NCBI GenBank assembly: GCA_018261905.1
Contig: JAGTRU010000024.1
Location: forward strand, 1-64,000
Source of the DNA: Pseudomonadota bacterium
GTDB taxonomy: Bacteria; Pseudomonadota; Gammaproteobacteria; Burkholderiales; Rhodocyclaceae
Reading direction: 5' to 3'
Length of the DNA: 64,000 nucleotides
Shown piece by piece: positions 32,352 to 42,959 of this stretch. Position numbers and translations under genes: made by a program. Below the pieces are notes generated by a model. That model saw only the letters and a program-made list of their open reading frames with translations. It was not told where the DNA came from and searched no databases. Each line of letters begins with the position of its first letter. Position 1 is the stretch's first letter.

Positions 32352-33709
32352 TGACCAATTACTCGAAAAAGCGCTTTCTCGTCATCGACGACCAACCGCT
32401 GGCCCGCGAAGCCCTGCGCAGCATTGCGCAGACGCTGGGGGCCTTCGCCGTCGAATTCGCCTCGAATTACCAGGATGCCATTTACCGCCTGCGCAACAAC
32501 GTCCCCGACATCATTCTCTGCGATTACGTGCTCGGCGATGGACGCTCCGGCCAACAATTGCTGGAGGAACTGCGCCGTTTCAACCTGCTGCCGGATGAAA
32601 CCATCTTCATGATGGTGACCGGCGAGCAATCCTACGAGCAGGTGGTTGCCGCCGTCGAGCTGGTCCCGGACGATTACATCATCAAACCCTTTTCGCCGGA
32701 AAAGCTGATGCTGCGCCTCGACCGCATCATGGAAAAAAAGCTCTTCTTTGCCGCCTACTACAAGGAAAAACGCCGCCAGGAATACGCCAATGCGCTGGCC
32801 ATTCTGCAGGCCAAACGCGACAGCGAGGCGGGACGCCCCTATCGTTACGAAATTCTCCGCCAGCAGGCCGAAGTCGAACTGGCCAGCGGCGATGCCGAGA
32901 AAGCCGAAGGCACTTACCGGAACATCCTGGAAAACTACAATTTTCCCTGGGCCCGGGCCGGCGTCGCCCGTTCCCTGCACAAGCAAAATCGCCTGGGCGA
33001 AGCGCGCCATGAAATCGACCAGGTGGTTGCCCAGACGCCGCATTACTTCGATGCCTCCGACGTCAAGGCCAGTATCTGCATGGCGCAGGGCGAACCGGAC
33101 GAAGCCCAGCGCGTACTCGACGAAGTTGCCAGGAAGACACCGCGCAACTATCAGCGCAAGCGCCTGCTGGCCGAAGCGGCCATTCTCAATGGCGACGCCG
33201 AGACGGCCTGCGCGGCGCTGACCGACGTCATGACCAACGACACCATGCCCGGCGCCATCTCCCCGGAAGATCGCCTGGCCCTGGCCCGCAGCCAAGTCGC
33301 GGCGCGCGACAACATTTCCGCCGAACGCACCCTGGTCGGCCTGCGCGATTCCGAAGTCCAGAACATGAATCTGGCCGAACAAGCCAGTTACGCCTCACTC
33401 CTGGCGATCAGCTCGACCGCCAAGGGCAAACCGCGCTTCACCGGCTTGCGTCCGGCCCTGCTGAGCGCCGAACTCGATGCCACGGCCCGCCTCGACGTCA
33501 TGCGCGCCGCACTGACGCTGGCCGACAACGAACTCGCCGACAGCCAGTGCGGCCAGTTGCTGGCCGGCAGTGACGCCAAGAAACTGTTTGCCACGATGCG
33601 CAGCCTCTATGCCCTGCACGGCCGCGAAGTCGATTTCCGCAACCTGCAACGCGAGATCGCGCTGCAGCGCATCCACCACGCCGAGACGACAGCGCCCGCC
33701 GTCGCTTAG
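32351..33709 (+). CDS. Response regulator with TPR-type C-terminal domain
   Basis: A 452-residue protein. The receiver domain has [20 protein letters not shown] (acidic pair), [20 protein letters not shown] (phosphoacceptor Asp), [13 protein letters not shown] (conserved Thr) and [20 protein letters not shown] (Lys). Residues 145-450 are helical repeats, including [40 protein letters not shown] and [20 protein letters not shown], a TPR array likely used to contact other proteins. No DNA-binding or enzymatic output. ATG at 32351 is favoured by the TGATG overlap; ATG at 32339 would add four residues. Its stop overlaps the cobQ stop on the other strand. Confidence 0.87.
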   Translation: MTNYSKKRFLVIDDQPLAREALRSIAQTLGAFAVEFASNYQDAIYRLRNNVPDIILCDYVLGDGRSGQQLLEELRRFNLLPDETIFMMVTGEQSYEQVVAAVELVPDDYIIKPFSPEKLMLRLDRIMEKKLFFAAYYKEKRRQEYANALAILQAKRDSEAGRPYRYEILRQQAEVELASGDAEKAEGTYRNILENYNFPWARAGVARSLHKQNRLGEARHEIDQVVAQTPHYFDASDVKASICMAQGEPDEAQRVLDEVARKTPRNYQRKRLLAEAAILNGDAETACAALTDVMTNDTMPGAISPEDRLALARSQVAARDNISAERTLVGLRDSEVQNMNLAEQASYASLLAISSTAKGKPRFTGLRPALLSAELDATARLDVMRAALTLADNELADSQCGQLLAGSDAKKLFATMRSLYALHGREVDFRNLQREIALQRIHHAETTAPAVA

Positions 33710-35175
33710 GAACGGCCGCGGGGCAGCAGGTCGGCCAGTTTCGTCCAGTCCAGGGCCGCCTCGACCGAGTCGGCCAGCCGTTCGAGATCCGCTTCGCGGC
33801 GGGCGGCAAAATCGATCGGCGCCGTTTCCGTCATGCCGGCCCAGGCCAGCAAGGCGGTCAATGCATCAGGGTGGTCGAAAACGCCGTGGCAATAGGTGGC
33901 GAAAATCTGATTGTCGGCCGAGATGGCGCCGTCACTGCCCCCGTCGGCCAGACAGATGGCGCCCTGGGCGAGGCCGGCACCACGCGTCACGCCCAGATGG
34001 ATTTCGTAGCCGGTCATCGCCGGCAGACCCGGCAGCGCCAAGTGACCGCTCACATTGCGCAATTGCTTGGCGCTTTCCAGCGTCGTTTCCACCTCGAGCA
34101 CGCCCAGCCCCGGCGTACAGCCCGGCAAGCCTTCCAGCCCCTGCGGATCGTCGATCACCCGACCGAGCATCTGGTAGCCGCCGCACAGGCCGACCACTTT
34201 GCCACCGTAGCGCAAATGCTTGTTGATCGCCGTCGCCCAGCCCTGCGCGCGCAGCCAGTCGAGATCGGCGCGCACAGCCTTGGAACCGGGCAGGACGATC
34301 AGATCGGCGGCCGGTGGCGGCTCATTCGGCCCGATCCAGCGGAAATCGACCTCCGGATGCAGACGCAGCGGATCGAGATCGTTATGGTTGGAGACGCGGG
34401 GGTAGGCCGGCGCGATCACCTTCAGTTTCGTTGTCCCCTTGGCCAGATCGGCCGTCGCGATGGCGTCCTCGGCATCGAGCATCAGCCCGTGCAGGTAGGG
34501 CAGCACGCCGAGCACCGGTTTGCCGGTGCGTTCTTCCAGCCAGCGCAGCCCTGATTCGAGCAGGCCGATGTCGCCACGAAAACGGTTGATGACGAAGCCC
34601 TTGACGCGGTTCCGCTCGGACGGCGACAGCAGGTCCAGCGTGCCGACCAGGTGCGCGAAGACACCGCCGCGGTCGATGTCGGCAATCAGGATCACCGGGC
34701 AATCGACCGCCTCGGCAAAACCCATGTTGGCGATATCGCGGTCGCGCAGATTGATCTCGGCCGGCGAGCCGGCGCCCTCGACGACGACACATTCATAGGC
34801 AGCCGTCAGCCGCGCCCAGGATTCAAGCACCGCCCCCATGGCGCGCGGCTTGTACTCGTGGTAATCGCGGGCGTTCAGGTCGAGGGCAACCTGGCCGTGG
34901 ATGATGACCTGCGCCTTCTTGTCGGTCGTCGGCTTCAACAGCACCGGGTTGAAATCGGTGTGCGGCGGCAGGCCGCAGGCCAGCGCCTGCAGCGCCTGCG
35001 CCCGGCCGATCTCGCCACCATCGACGGTGACGGCAGAATTGAGCGCCATATTCTGCGGCTTGAACGGCGCGACGCGCACGCCACGGCGCTGGAGGATGCG
35101 GCACAGCGCGGCAACCAGCGTCGTTTTGCCGGCATCGGAAGTGGTGCCTTGCACCATCAGGGAGAGACAACGCAT
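33706..35175 (-). CDS. cobQ: Cobyric acid synthase
   Basis: A 489-residue glutamine-dependent amidotransferase adding four amides to adenosylcobyrinate a,c-diamide. The N-terminal dethiobiotin-synthase-like ATPase has [20 protein letters not shown] with its P-loop and [20 protein letters not shown]; the glutaminase half has [19 protein letters not shown] (Cys nucleophile) and [18 protein letters not shown] (catalytic His). ATG at 35175 corresponds to MRCLSLMVQ; the upstream frame is non-coding. It is monocistronic on this strand and convergent, with a stop overlap, to the response-regulator gene. Confidence 0.95.
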   Translation of the reverse strand: MRCLSLMVQGTTSDAGKTTLVAALCRILQRRGVRVAPFKPQNMALNSAVTVDGGEIGRAQALQALACGLPPHTDFNPVLLKPTTDKKAQVIIHGQVALDLNARDYHEYKPRAMGAVLESWARLTAAYECVVVEGAGSPAEINLRDRDIANMGFAEAVDCPVILIADIDRGGVFAHLVGTLDLLSPSERNRVKGFVINRFRGDIGLLESGLRWLEERTGKPVLGVLPYLHGLMLDAEDAIATADLAKGTTKLKVIAPAYPRVSNHNDLDPLRLHPEVDFRWIGPNEPPPAADLIVLPGSKAVRADLDWLRAQGWATAINKHLRYGGKVVGLCGGYQMLGRVIDDPQGLEGLPGCTPGLGVLEVETTLESAKQLRNVSGHLALPGLPAMTGYEIHLGVTRGAGLAQGAICLADGGSDGAISADNQIFATYCHGVFDHPDALTALLAWAGMTETAPIDFAARREADLERLADSVEAALDWTKLADLLPRGRS

Positions 35176-35367
35176 GTGAAACCATCGTGTTCGGGAAACG
35201 GCGCGAGGATAAACCGCTTTGCCACCGCCCGCCCAGGAAAAATGCCGGCCATCGGCGCCGCCGGCAGACGATCCATCCACGCAATCCGCGCGCGGCCCAG
35301 CCAGGCACAATCGCCGCGCCGACGCATACAATGACCGTCATCATCATGCCCTGCCCGCCACCGCCCC

Positions 35368-35817
35368 ATGAACGCCTACCACCTCGCCCAAGTCAACGTC
35401 GCCCGCGCCAAAGCCGAGATGCACACCGAGATCATGCGCGGTTTCATCGACCAGCTCGACGCCATGAACCGGCTGGCCGACGAGGCGGACGGATTCATCT
35501 GGCGCATGCTCGGCGACGGCGGCGACTACACCTCCATCCGCCCCTTCGACGACCCGCTGGTGATCATGAACGTCAGCCTGTGGCGGGATGTCGAGTCGCT
35601 GAAAAACTACGTCTACAAAACCGACCACATGCACATCATCCGCGCCCGCCACGCCTGGTTCGACAAGATGAACGACATCCAGCTGGCACTGTGGTGGATT
35701 CCCGCCGGGCAGTTGCCGACGGCGCTGGAGGCGAGGGAAAGGCTTGAGTTGGTGCGGCGGTTTGGGGCGACGAAGGAGGCGTTTACGTTTGCTCAGGTTT
35801 TTTTGGCGCCGGGGTGA
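35368..35817 (+). CDS. DUF3291 domain protein
   Basis: A 149-residue cytosolic protein with the DUF3291 signature: YHLAQVNVARAKAEMHTEIM at the start, DGFIWRMLGDGGDYTSIRPF, then VIMNVSLWRDVESLKNYVYK and MALWWIPAGQLP-like LALWWIPAGQLPTALEA. The fold is a dimeric ferredoxin-like alpha/beta barrel, which in relatives can hold haem or small substrates. The last 60 bases are G-rich and deviate from neighbouring codon use. The 192 bp before it, up to cobQ, shows no other feature I can support. Confidence 0.85.
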   Translation: MNAYHLAQVNVARAKAEMHTEIMRGFIDQLDAMNRLADEADGFIWRMLGDGGDYTSIRPFDDPLVIMNVSLWRDVESLKNYVYKTDHMHIIRARHAWFDKMNDIQLALWWIPAGQLPTALEARERLELVRRFGATKEAFTFAQVFLAPG

Positions 35818-35885
35818 AGGTCCGCAGTCAAGGTTGCGGACTGCGCTTAGGTAGTTAAATGGACAACCTATATGAGCAGCCGTAT

Positions 35886-35942
35886 GCTGTCATGTCAGAC
35901 GTATAGCCGTACCCAACGACTGCAAACGAAGCAGTCATGTCA
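35886..35942 (+). repeat. Two direct repeats before the ParA-like gene
   Basis: GCTGTCATGTCA at 35886-35897 and GCAGTCATGTCA at 35931-35942 differ at one base and start 45 bases apart, about 30 bases before the ParA-like ATG at 35969. This could be a regulator-binding pair (ParA-family proteins or partners often repress their own promoter) or partition-site-like iterons. They lie in an AT-rich 151-bp gap that otherwise contains no gene. Confidence 0.4.
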
Positions 35943-35968
35943 AATAAATTGCTTAGGGAGATACTTAG

Positions 35969-36820
35969 ATGACTGTCACCGTTTCGCTCATCAACATGAA
36001 GGGAGGCGTCGGAAAAACAACTCTCGCGTTCAATCTCGCATGGTTTTCCGCTTGGCGAGCAAATTTGCGTGTGCTGGCTGTCGATCTTGATCCACAGTCC
36101 AACCTAAGCCAGTATTTCATGGGCGCATAAAAGTACTTGGATTATCTGAACGACGACAAAGGCACTATCGTAGACGTCTTTGAACAATTCTCCGCGCCAA
36201 AGCCAAAGAAAGGGGCACCAACCCTCCTCGACCCAACCAAGGTAGTTCATCACATGTATAAATGGGATGATGGCAGCTTGCTAGACCTCATTCCTTCACG
36301 ACTTGAACTGGCATGGACGCTAAAGAACCCGACCGAAAAAGCCCATCTTCTGCCACAGTTTCTAGCAAAAATCAGCGCTAACTACGATCTAATTCTCATC
36401 GACTGCGCTCCAACAGAATCAATTCTTACGACTGCGGCCTACCGATCGAGCAGATTCGTTGCTGTTCCTGTCAAACCTGAATTTCTAGCGACAATTGGCC
36501 TTCCTCTACTAGCCCGTTCTCTTGAGGAATTCAAGCTTATGCATCAGGATCAGGCTCTGGATATGGCCGGTATCATCTTCAACGATATGCGACGATCAAA
36601 TACTCCGCCTGAGCAACAAAAATCATGTACCGATGTAAAAAAACTTGCAGCAACATTTAGCTGGCCTGTGCTGGACGAGATAGCATTCCACTCAGACTCC
36701 TATCCGACCGGGTCTCGGCAGGGGCTCCCAATCTTTCTCACGGACTATGCTCGTGACTACGTGAAGGGCGAATTTTCGGAAGTTGCAAGCACATTCCTTA
36801 CCTCCATTGGTGCCAAATGA
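35969..36820 (+). pseudogene. ParA-family ATPase gene interrupted by an in-frame stop
   Basis: ATG at 35969 gives TVTVSLINMKGGVGKTTLAF, the deviant Walker A of ParA/MinD, then VLAVDLDPQSNLSQYFMGA and TAA at 36128-36130. The same frame continues without shift: KYLDYLNDDKGTIVDVFEQF, then YDLILIDCAPTESILTTAAY (Walker B) and PVKPEFLATIGLPLLARSLE, ending 36820. So one substitution (a sense codon such as CAA to TAA) separates Walker A from the rest. A restart at TTG 36137 would lack nucleotide binding, so full function is unlikely unless readthrough occurs or the stop is a sequence error. Intact length would be 283 residues. AT-rich. Confidence 0.83.
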
Positions 36821-37350
36821 CATCTACACCATTGTCTCTTGCTCTTCGAATAGCGCAACTTCTTGAAGAATACTCGGAAGTTGAGATTTCAGAGGCAATC
36901 CTAATTCTCGAAAAGCACAGTCATCGGTCAGAGTTGCTAGACTATCTGGCGCATCGAAAGATCGAACGCACAGTCGAAAAAAAGCGCCAATCCGAAAGAC
37001 CTGCCAGGAAGGTTGACGATACGATCTCTCGTGCAGTTCTCAAGCTCCATGACTCTGACCCTGACAAGTTCCGCCTATTATCGGAATTCGACCTGATGGT
37101 AAGGCGCGGCCAAGTTCTCTCAACGCTCGAAGACATGAAGCGATTCGGCTCACAAATTAGCAAAGATTTCCATCCGCGAAAGTCACGAAAGGAAACTATT
37201 GGTGTATTGCTATCGATGCTGACAGAGCGCCCCCTGCCTGAGATTGAACGACTCATGGAGTTTGCAGCCACATTTGGAGTAGCTGGCGACACAGACGAAT
37301 ATCAACGGCTCGCTCAATTCCTAATAAAGGGAAGACCGACCGAAGGATGA
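36817..37350 (+). CDS. Unrecognised partner protein downstream of the ParA-like gene
   Basis: A 177-residue, mostly helical, charged protein starting four bases before the ParA-like stop. I do not recognise the family. Visible features: an N-terminal helix SLALRIAQLLEEYSEVEISE, a basic region ERTVEKKRQSERPARKVDD, and a central FRLLSEFDLMVRRGQVLSTL followed by a C-terminal helix pair ending AQFLIKGRPTEG. Its composition matches the ParA-like gene, and the overlap shows co-translation. Small proteins next to ParA often bind DNA or nucleotide-loaded ParA, which is an inference. A short hairpin follows its stop. Confidence 0.65.
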   Translation: MTSTPLSLALRIAQLLEEYSEVEISEAILILEKHSHRSELLDYLAHRKIERTVEKKRQSERPARKVDDTISRAVLKLHDSDPDKFRLLSEFDLMVRRGQVLSTLEDMKRFGSQISKDFHPRKSRKETIGVLLSMLTERPLPEIERLMEFAATFGVAGDTDEYQRLAQFLIKGRPTEG

Positions 37351-37352
37351 TA

Positions 37353-37378
37353 GATGGGGTAACTTTACGCACCCCATC
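37353..37378. other. Perfect 8-bp hairpin after the ParA-partner operon
   Basis: GATGGGGT at 37353-37360 and ACCCCATC at 37371-37378 pair exactly around a 10-base loop, three bases after the preceding stop. There is no T-run on either strand, so it is not a classical terminator. It could stabilise the transcript's 3' end or be part of the border of the inserted ParA pair. Confidence 0.35.
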
Positions 37379-37419
37379 CCCTCACCCCGTCCCCTCCTGC
37401 TATCCTCTCGCCTTTATGT

Positions 37420-39282
<1,863 letters not shown>

Positions 39283-39290
<8 letters not shown>

Positions 39291-40275
39291 GCATGGCGGA
39301 GGCCTGCGCACAGCCGCAGCCCACTACGATATTCCGCTCGCCGACTGGCTCGACCTGTCGACCGGCATCAATCCCGAGGCCTGGCCGGTGCCGCCGCTGC
39401 CGGACGCGGTCTGGCACCGCCTGCCGGAGCCCGGCGACGGCCTGGAAACGGCGGCCGCCGCCTATTACGGCAACGACAGCCTGCTGCCGGTGGCCGGTTC
39501 GCAAGCCGCCATCCAGTTGCTGCCGCTGTTGCTGCCGCGCGCCGTCGTTGCCTGCATCAGCCCGCTCTATGCTGAACACCCGCAGGCCTGGCAACGCGCC
39601 GGCCATCGCCTGCGCTTCCTGCAGAATGCCACCTTGCCGCGTGCCCTCTCGGCGGCGACACCTTACGTGCTGCTGTGCAATCCGAACAACCCGACGGCCG
39701 AGCGCCATCCGCGCGAAGTCGCCCTCGATGCCGCCCGGCAACTGAAAAAACGCGGCGGCTGGCTGATCATCGACGAAGCCTTCATCGACCCGACGCCGGA
39801 AGACAGCCTGGCGGCGCTGGCCGGCACGGCGGAAGCGCCCAACCTGATCGTCCTCCGCTCGCTCGGCAAGTTCTTCGGCCTGGCCGGGGCACGCGTCGGT
39901 TTCATCTTTGCCGCACCCGAGCTGCTGGGCAAGATGGCCGAGGCGATGGGGCCGTGGACCATCGCCGGCCCGGCCCGCGCCGTCGCCCGCCTGGCCTTGC
40001 TCGATGGCGCCTGGCAAGAGGCCGCGCGAAACCATCTGAAAGCCGCCAGCACCCGCCTGCAGCAGCTATTGCAGGCGCACGGCGAGGTCAAACACACGGC
40101 CTTGTTCGCCGCCCTGACCACTGCCGAGCCGGCCGAACTGCACGAATTCCTGGCCCACCGCGGCATCCTGATTCGCCGTTTCGAACAACAGCCGCTGCTG
40201 CGTTTCGGCCTGCCCGGCAGCGAAGACGGTTGGCAACGCCTGGCGGCCGCCCTGAGCGACTGGAGCCAGCCATGA
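39283..40275 (+). CDS. cobD: L-threonine-O-3-phosphate decarboxylase
   Basis: A 330-residue fold-type I PLP enzyme that makes (R)-1-amino-2-propanol phosphate for CbiB. It begins MLEHGGGLRTAAAHYDIPLA, and has DLSTGINPEAWPVPPLP, the substrate arm YVLLCNPNNPTAERHP, WLIIDEAFIDPTPEDSLA and the PLP-lysine block VLRSLGKFFGLAGARVGF. ATG at 39283 starts eight bases before the cbiB stop, so both are tightly coupled. In Pseudomonas nomenclature this is CobC; here that symbol is used for the phosphatase at 23385. Confidence 0.93.
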
Positions 40276-41162
40276 GGGCCCGCTATGGCTGGCTGCTGGC
40301 CGCCCTGCTCGGCCTGACCTCCCTTGCGCGGGCGGACATCGTCGTGCGCGACGACGCCGGCCACGACGTGCATCTGAAGGCCCCGGCCCGGCGCATCGTC
40401 GCCCTCGCCCCGCATTCGACCGAAAGCCTGTACGCCGCCGGCGGCGGCGCCTATCTGGTCGGCACCGTCGAGTACAGCGACTACCCGCCGGAAGCGAAGA
40501 AAGTACCGCGCGTCGGCGGCTATTCGCGTCTCGACCTGGAAGCCATCGTCGCCCTCAAACCCGACCTGGTCATCGCCTGGCAAAGCGGCAACCCGGCGGC
40601 CCAGGTGGACAAGCTGCGCGCCCTCGGCCTGACCGTCTTCATCACCCAACCCAACCTGATGGCCGATGTCGCCAGCCAGCTCGAACAGCTGGGCCAGTTG
40701 GCCGGCACGGAAAGCATTGCGAAGCCGGCCGCCGAGCGCTTCCGGCAGCGGCTGGAAAATCTGCGCCGGGCCAATGCCGCCAAACCGAAAGTGCGCGTTT
40801 TCTACCAGATCTGGAAAAACCCGTTGATGACCGTCGGCGGCCAGCAGATCATCAGCGATGCCCTGCACCTGTGCGGCGGCGACAACATCTTCGGCAAGCT
40901 GCCGCAGATGGCGCCGACCGTCAGCGTTGAAGCCGTGCTCGAAGCCGATCCCGAGGCCATCGTCGCCACCGGCATGGGCGATGCCCGACCCGAATGGCTG
41001 AGCGACTGGAACCAATGGCGCCGGATGACCGCCGTCAAACGCGGCAACCTCTTTCACATCAACCCGGACCTGATGCAGCGCCACACGCCACGCATCCTCG
41101 ACGGCGCCGAGCAACTTTGCGCCCACCTCGATGTCGCACGCAGCCGTCGTCCAAGCAAATAG
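40272..41162 (+). CDS. btuF: Periplasmic cobalamin-binding protein BtuF
   Basis: A 296-residue substrate-binding protein of the Fe/B12 class (PF01497). A signal peptide MRARYGWLLAALLGLTSLARA precedes DIVVRDDAGHDVHLKAPARR. The two lobes have IVALAPHSTESLYAAGGG, LEAIVALKPDLVIAWQSGN, then MTVGGQQIISDALHLCGGDN and HINPDLMQRHTPRILDGAEQ, all typical. It would deliver cobalamin or corrinoids to BtuCD; those genes are not in this window. ATG overlaps the cobD stop; it is in the bluB operon. Confidence 0.92.
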   Translation: MRARYGWLLAALLGLTSLARADIVVRDDAGHDVHLKAPARRIVALAPHSTESLYAAGGGAYLVGTVEYSDYPPEAKKVPRVGGYSRLDLEAIVALKPDLVIAWQSGNPAAQVDKLRALGLTVFITQPNLMADVASQLEQLGQLAGTESIAKPAAERFRQRLENLRRANAAKPKVRVFYQIWKNPLMTVGGQQIISDALHLCGGDNIFGKLPQMAPTVSVEAVLEADPEAIVATGMGDARPEWLSDWNQWRRMTAVKRGNLFHINPDLMQRHTPRILDGAEQLCAHLDVARSRRPSK

Positions 41163-41169
41163 ACCATCC

Positions 41170-42000
41170 ATGCGCCGCCTGCCCCAAAGAATTGTCTGCC
41201 TGACCACCGAAACCGTCGAAGTGCTCTACGCCCTCGGCGAACAGCAGCGCATCGTCGGCATTTCCGGTTACACCGTCCGACCGCCCGCCGCGCGCAAGGA
41301 AAAACCCAAGGTCTATGCCTTCACCAGCGGCGACATCGACAAGATCCTCGCCGTCCAGCCGGATCTGGTGCTGACCTTTTCCGACCTCCAGGCCGACATC
41401 GCCCGCGACCTGATCAAGGCCGGCGTGCCGGTCTACGCCTTCAACATGCGCAGCGTCGACGACATTCTCGGCATGATCGAAACCCTCGGCCGGCTGGTCG
41501 GCGCCGAAGCCAAGGCGGCCGAACTGGTCGGCGAGCTGGAAACGCAGATCGCCCAGACCCGGGCCATCGCCGAGCAGCGTTTCGCCCGCACCGGTCAGCG
41601 ACCACGCGTTTATTTCGAGGAATGGGACGAACCGAACATCACCGCCGTGCGCTGGGTCTCGGAACTGATCGCCATCGCCGGCGGCGCCGACATCTTCCCC
41701 GAACGCGCCGGGTCGCCGCTGGCTCGCGACCGCATCCTGGCCGATCCGCTCGAGGTTGTCCGGCGCGACCCGGAAGTCATCATCGGTTCCTGGTGCGGCA
41801 AGCATTTCCGCCCGGAACACATCCGCGCCCGACCGGGTTGGTCGGGTATTTCGGCAGTTCGGAACGACCGGCTGCACGAAATCAAGTCGGCGATCATCCT
41901 GACCCCGGGGCCGGTCGCCATCAGCCAGGGCCTGCCGCTACTGCTTGGAATATTTTCCGCTGACGGACAACAAAATACGGGAAATCAAGGCAATCGCTAA
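41170..42000 (+). CDS. BtuF-like cobalamin-binding protein without signal peptide
   Basis: A 276-residue PF01497-type protein paralogous to BtuF: RRLPQRIVCLTTETVEVLYA, GISGYTVRPPAARKEKPK, IDKILAVQPDLVLTFSDLQ, RSVDDILGMIETLGRLVG and YFEEWDEPNITAVRWVSELI. There is no signal peptide whether one uses the ATG at 41170 or the one at 41131, so it is predicted to be cytosolic. It starts eight bases after the btuF stop and is last in the bluB operon. Cytosolic relatives next to cob genes are seen in several betaproteobacteria; what they bind is not known to me. Confidence 0.83.
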   Translation: MRRLPQRIVCLTTETVEVLYALGEQQRIVGISGYTVRPPAARKEKPKVYAFTSGDIDKILAVQPDLVLTFSDLQADIARDLIKAGVPVYAFNMRSVDDILGMIETLGRLVGAEAKAAELVGELETQIAQTRAIAEQRFARTGQRPRVYFEEWDEPNITAVRWVSELIAIAGGADIFPERAGSPLARDRILADPLEVVRRDPEVIIGSWCGKHFRPEHIRARPGWSGISAVRNDRLHEIKSAIILTPGPVAISQGLPLLLGIFSADGQQNTGNQGNR

Positions 42001-42053
42001 TCTGCGGCTTTCACTGATTGCAACGGCATAGGACAAGCCGCTATATTGCGCTG

Positions 42054-42959
42054 ATGCTTCGGCCCGCCTTGCGCTTCCTGTTTATTTTCTTCCTGCTTAC
42101 CCCCCTGGCGCGGGCGGAAACGGTCGCCCTGCTGCTCAGCGGCAACGATGCTCCCTATGCCGAATTCGCCTCGAATTTCCGTGACGCCATGGCCGGCGGT
42201 AGCTGGAAGGTCGCCATCCTGGCCGCCGTCGACGATCTCGACAATGCGGCAGAACGCCCCGACCTGATCATTGCGGTCGGCAGCAATGCCTTCCGCCAGA
42301 CGCTGACCCGCAACAACCCGATCCCGGTGATCGCCACCCTGATCCCGCGCCTCTCTTATGAAAAGCTGCTGGCCGGAAGCAGCAATCGCAGCCACCGGAT
42401 CAGCGCCATCTGGCTGGACCAGCCGGCCCCCCGCCAGGCGGCATTCATCCGTCACCTGTTGCCCGGCAAGAACCGCATCGGCATGTTGATCAGCAACGAA
42501 ACCCGCCAGCAGTCGGCGCAATTCCGCCAGGCCTTCACGGCAGCCGGGCTCAGCCTGGACAGCGAGGAGAGCGAGACCGAACAAACCTTGTTGCCGGCGC
42601 TCAACAGCCTGTTGGCGCGGGTCAACATCCTGCTTGCCATTCCCGACACCAGCATCTACAAACGCGACAGCATCAAGAGCATCCTGATCACCACCTACCG
42701 CTACCAGCGACCGGTCGTGGCCTTTTCGGCCGCCTTCGTCAACGCCGGGGCGCTCGCCGCCCTGTATTCGACACCGGCCCAGATTGCCCGGCAGAGCGCC
42801 GAAGTCATCCATAGTTTCGGGATCGCCTTACCGCCCCCCATGTTCCCCAATCAATTTGCCGTTCTGATCAATCAGAACGTCGCTCAGGCACTCGACCTGA
42901 ACATCAGGGACGAAGCCGACATCCGGCGCGCCCTGCTTGCCGACAAGGATGCTCGATGA
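42054..42959 (+). CDS. ABC-type substrate-binding protein (PF04392-like)
   Basis: A 301-residue periplasmic protein. The signal peptide is LRPALRFLFIFFLLTPLARA. The mature chain has TVALLLSGNDAPYAEFASNF, then PDLIIAVGSNAFRQTLTRNN, PVIATLIPRLSYEKLLAG, GKNRIGMLISNETRQQSAQF and VAFSAAFVNAGALAALYSTP, the two-lobed layout of the ABC_sub_bind family. No permease or ATPase is near; instead the gene overlaps a membrane GGDEF protein by four bases, suggesting it acts as the periplasmic sensor for that protein. The ATG at 42054 is chosen to give the signal peptide. Confidence 0.86.
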   Translation: MLRPALRFLFIFFLLTPLARAETVALLLSGNDAPYAEFASNFRDAMAGGSWKVAILAAVDDLDNAAERPDLIIAVGSNAFRQTLTRNNPIPVIATLIPRLSYEKLLAGSSNRSHRISAIWLDQPAPRQAAFIRHLLPGKNRIGMLISNETRQQSAQFRQAFTAAGLSLDSEESETEQTLLPALNSLLARVNILLAIPDTSIYKRDSIKSILITTYRYQRPVVAFSAAFVNAGALAALYSTPAQIARQSAEVIHSFGIALPPPMFPNQFAVLINQNVAQALDLNIRDEADIRRALLADKDAR

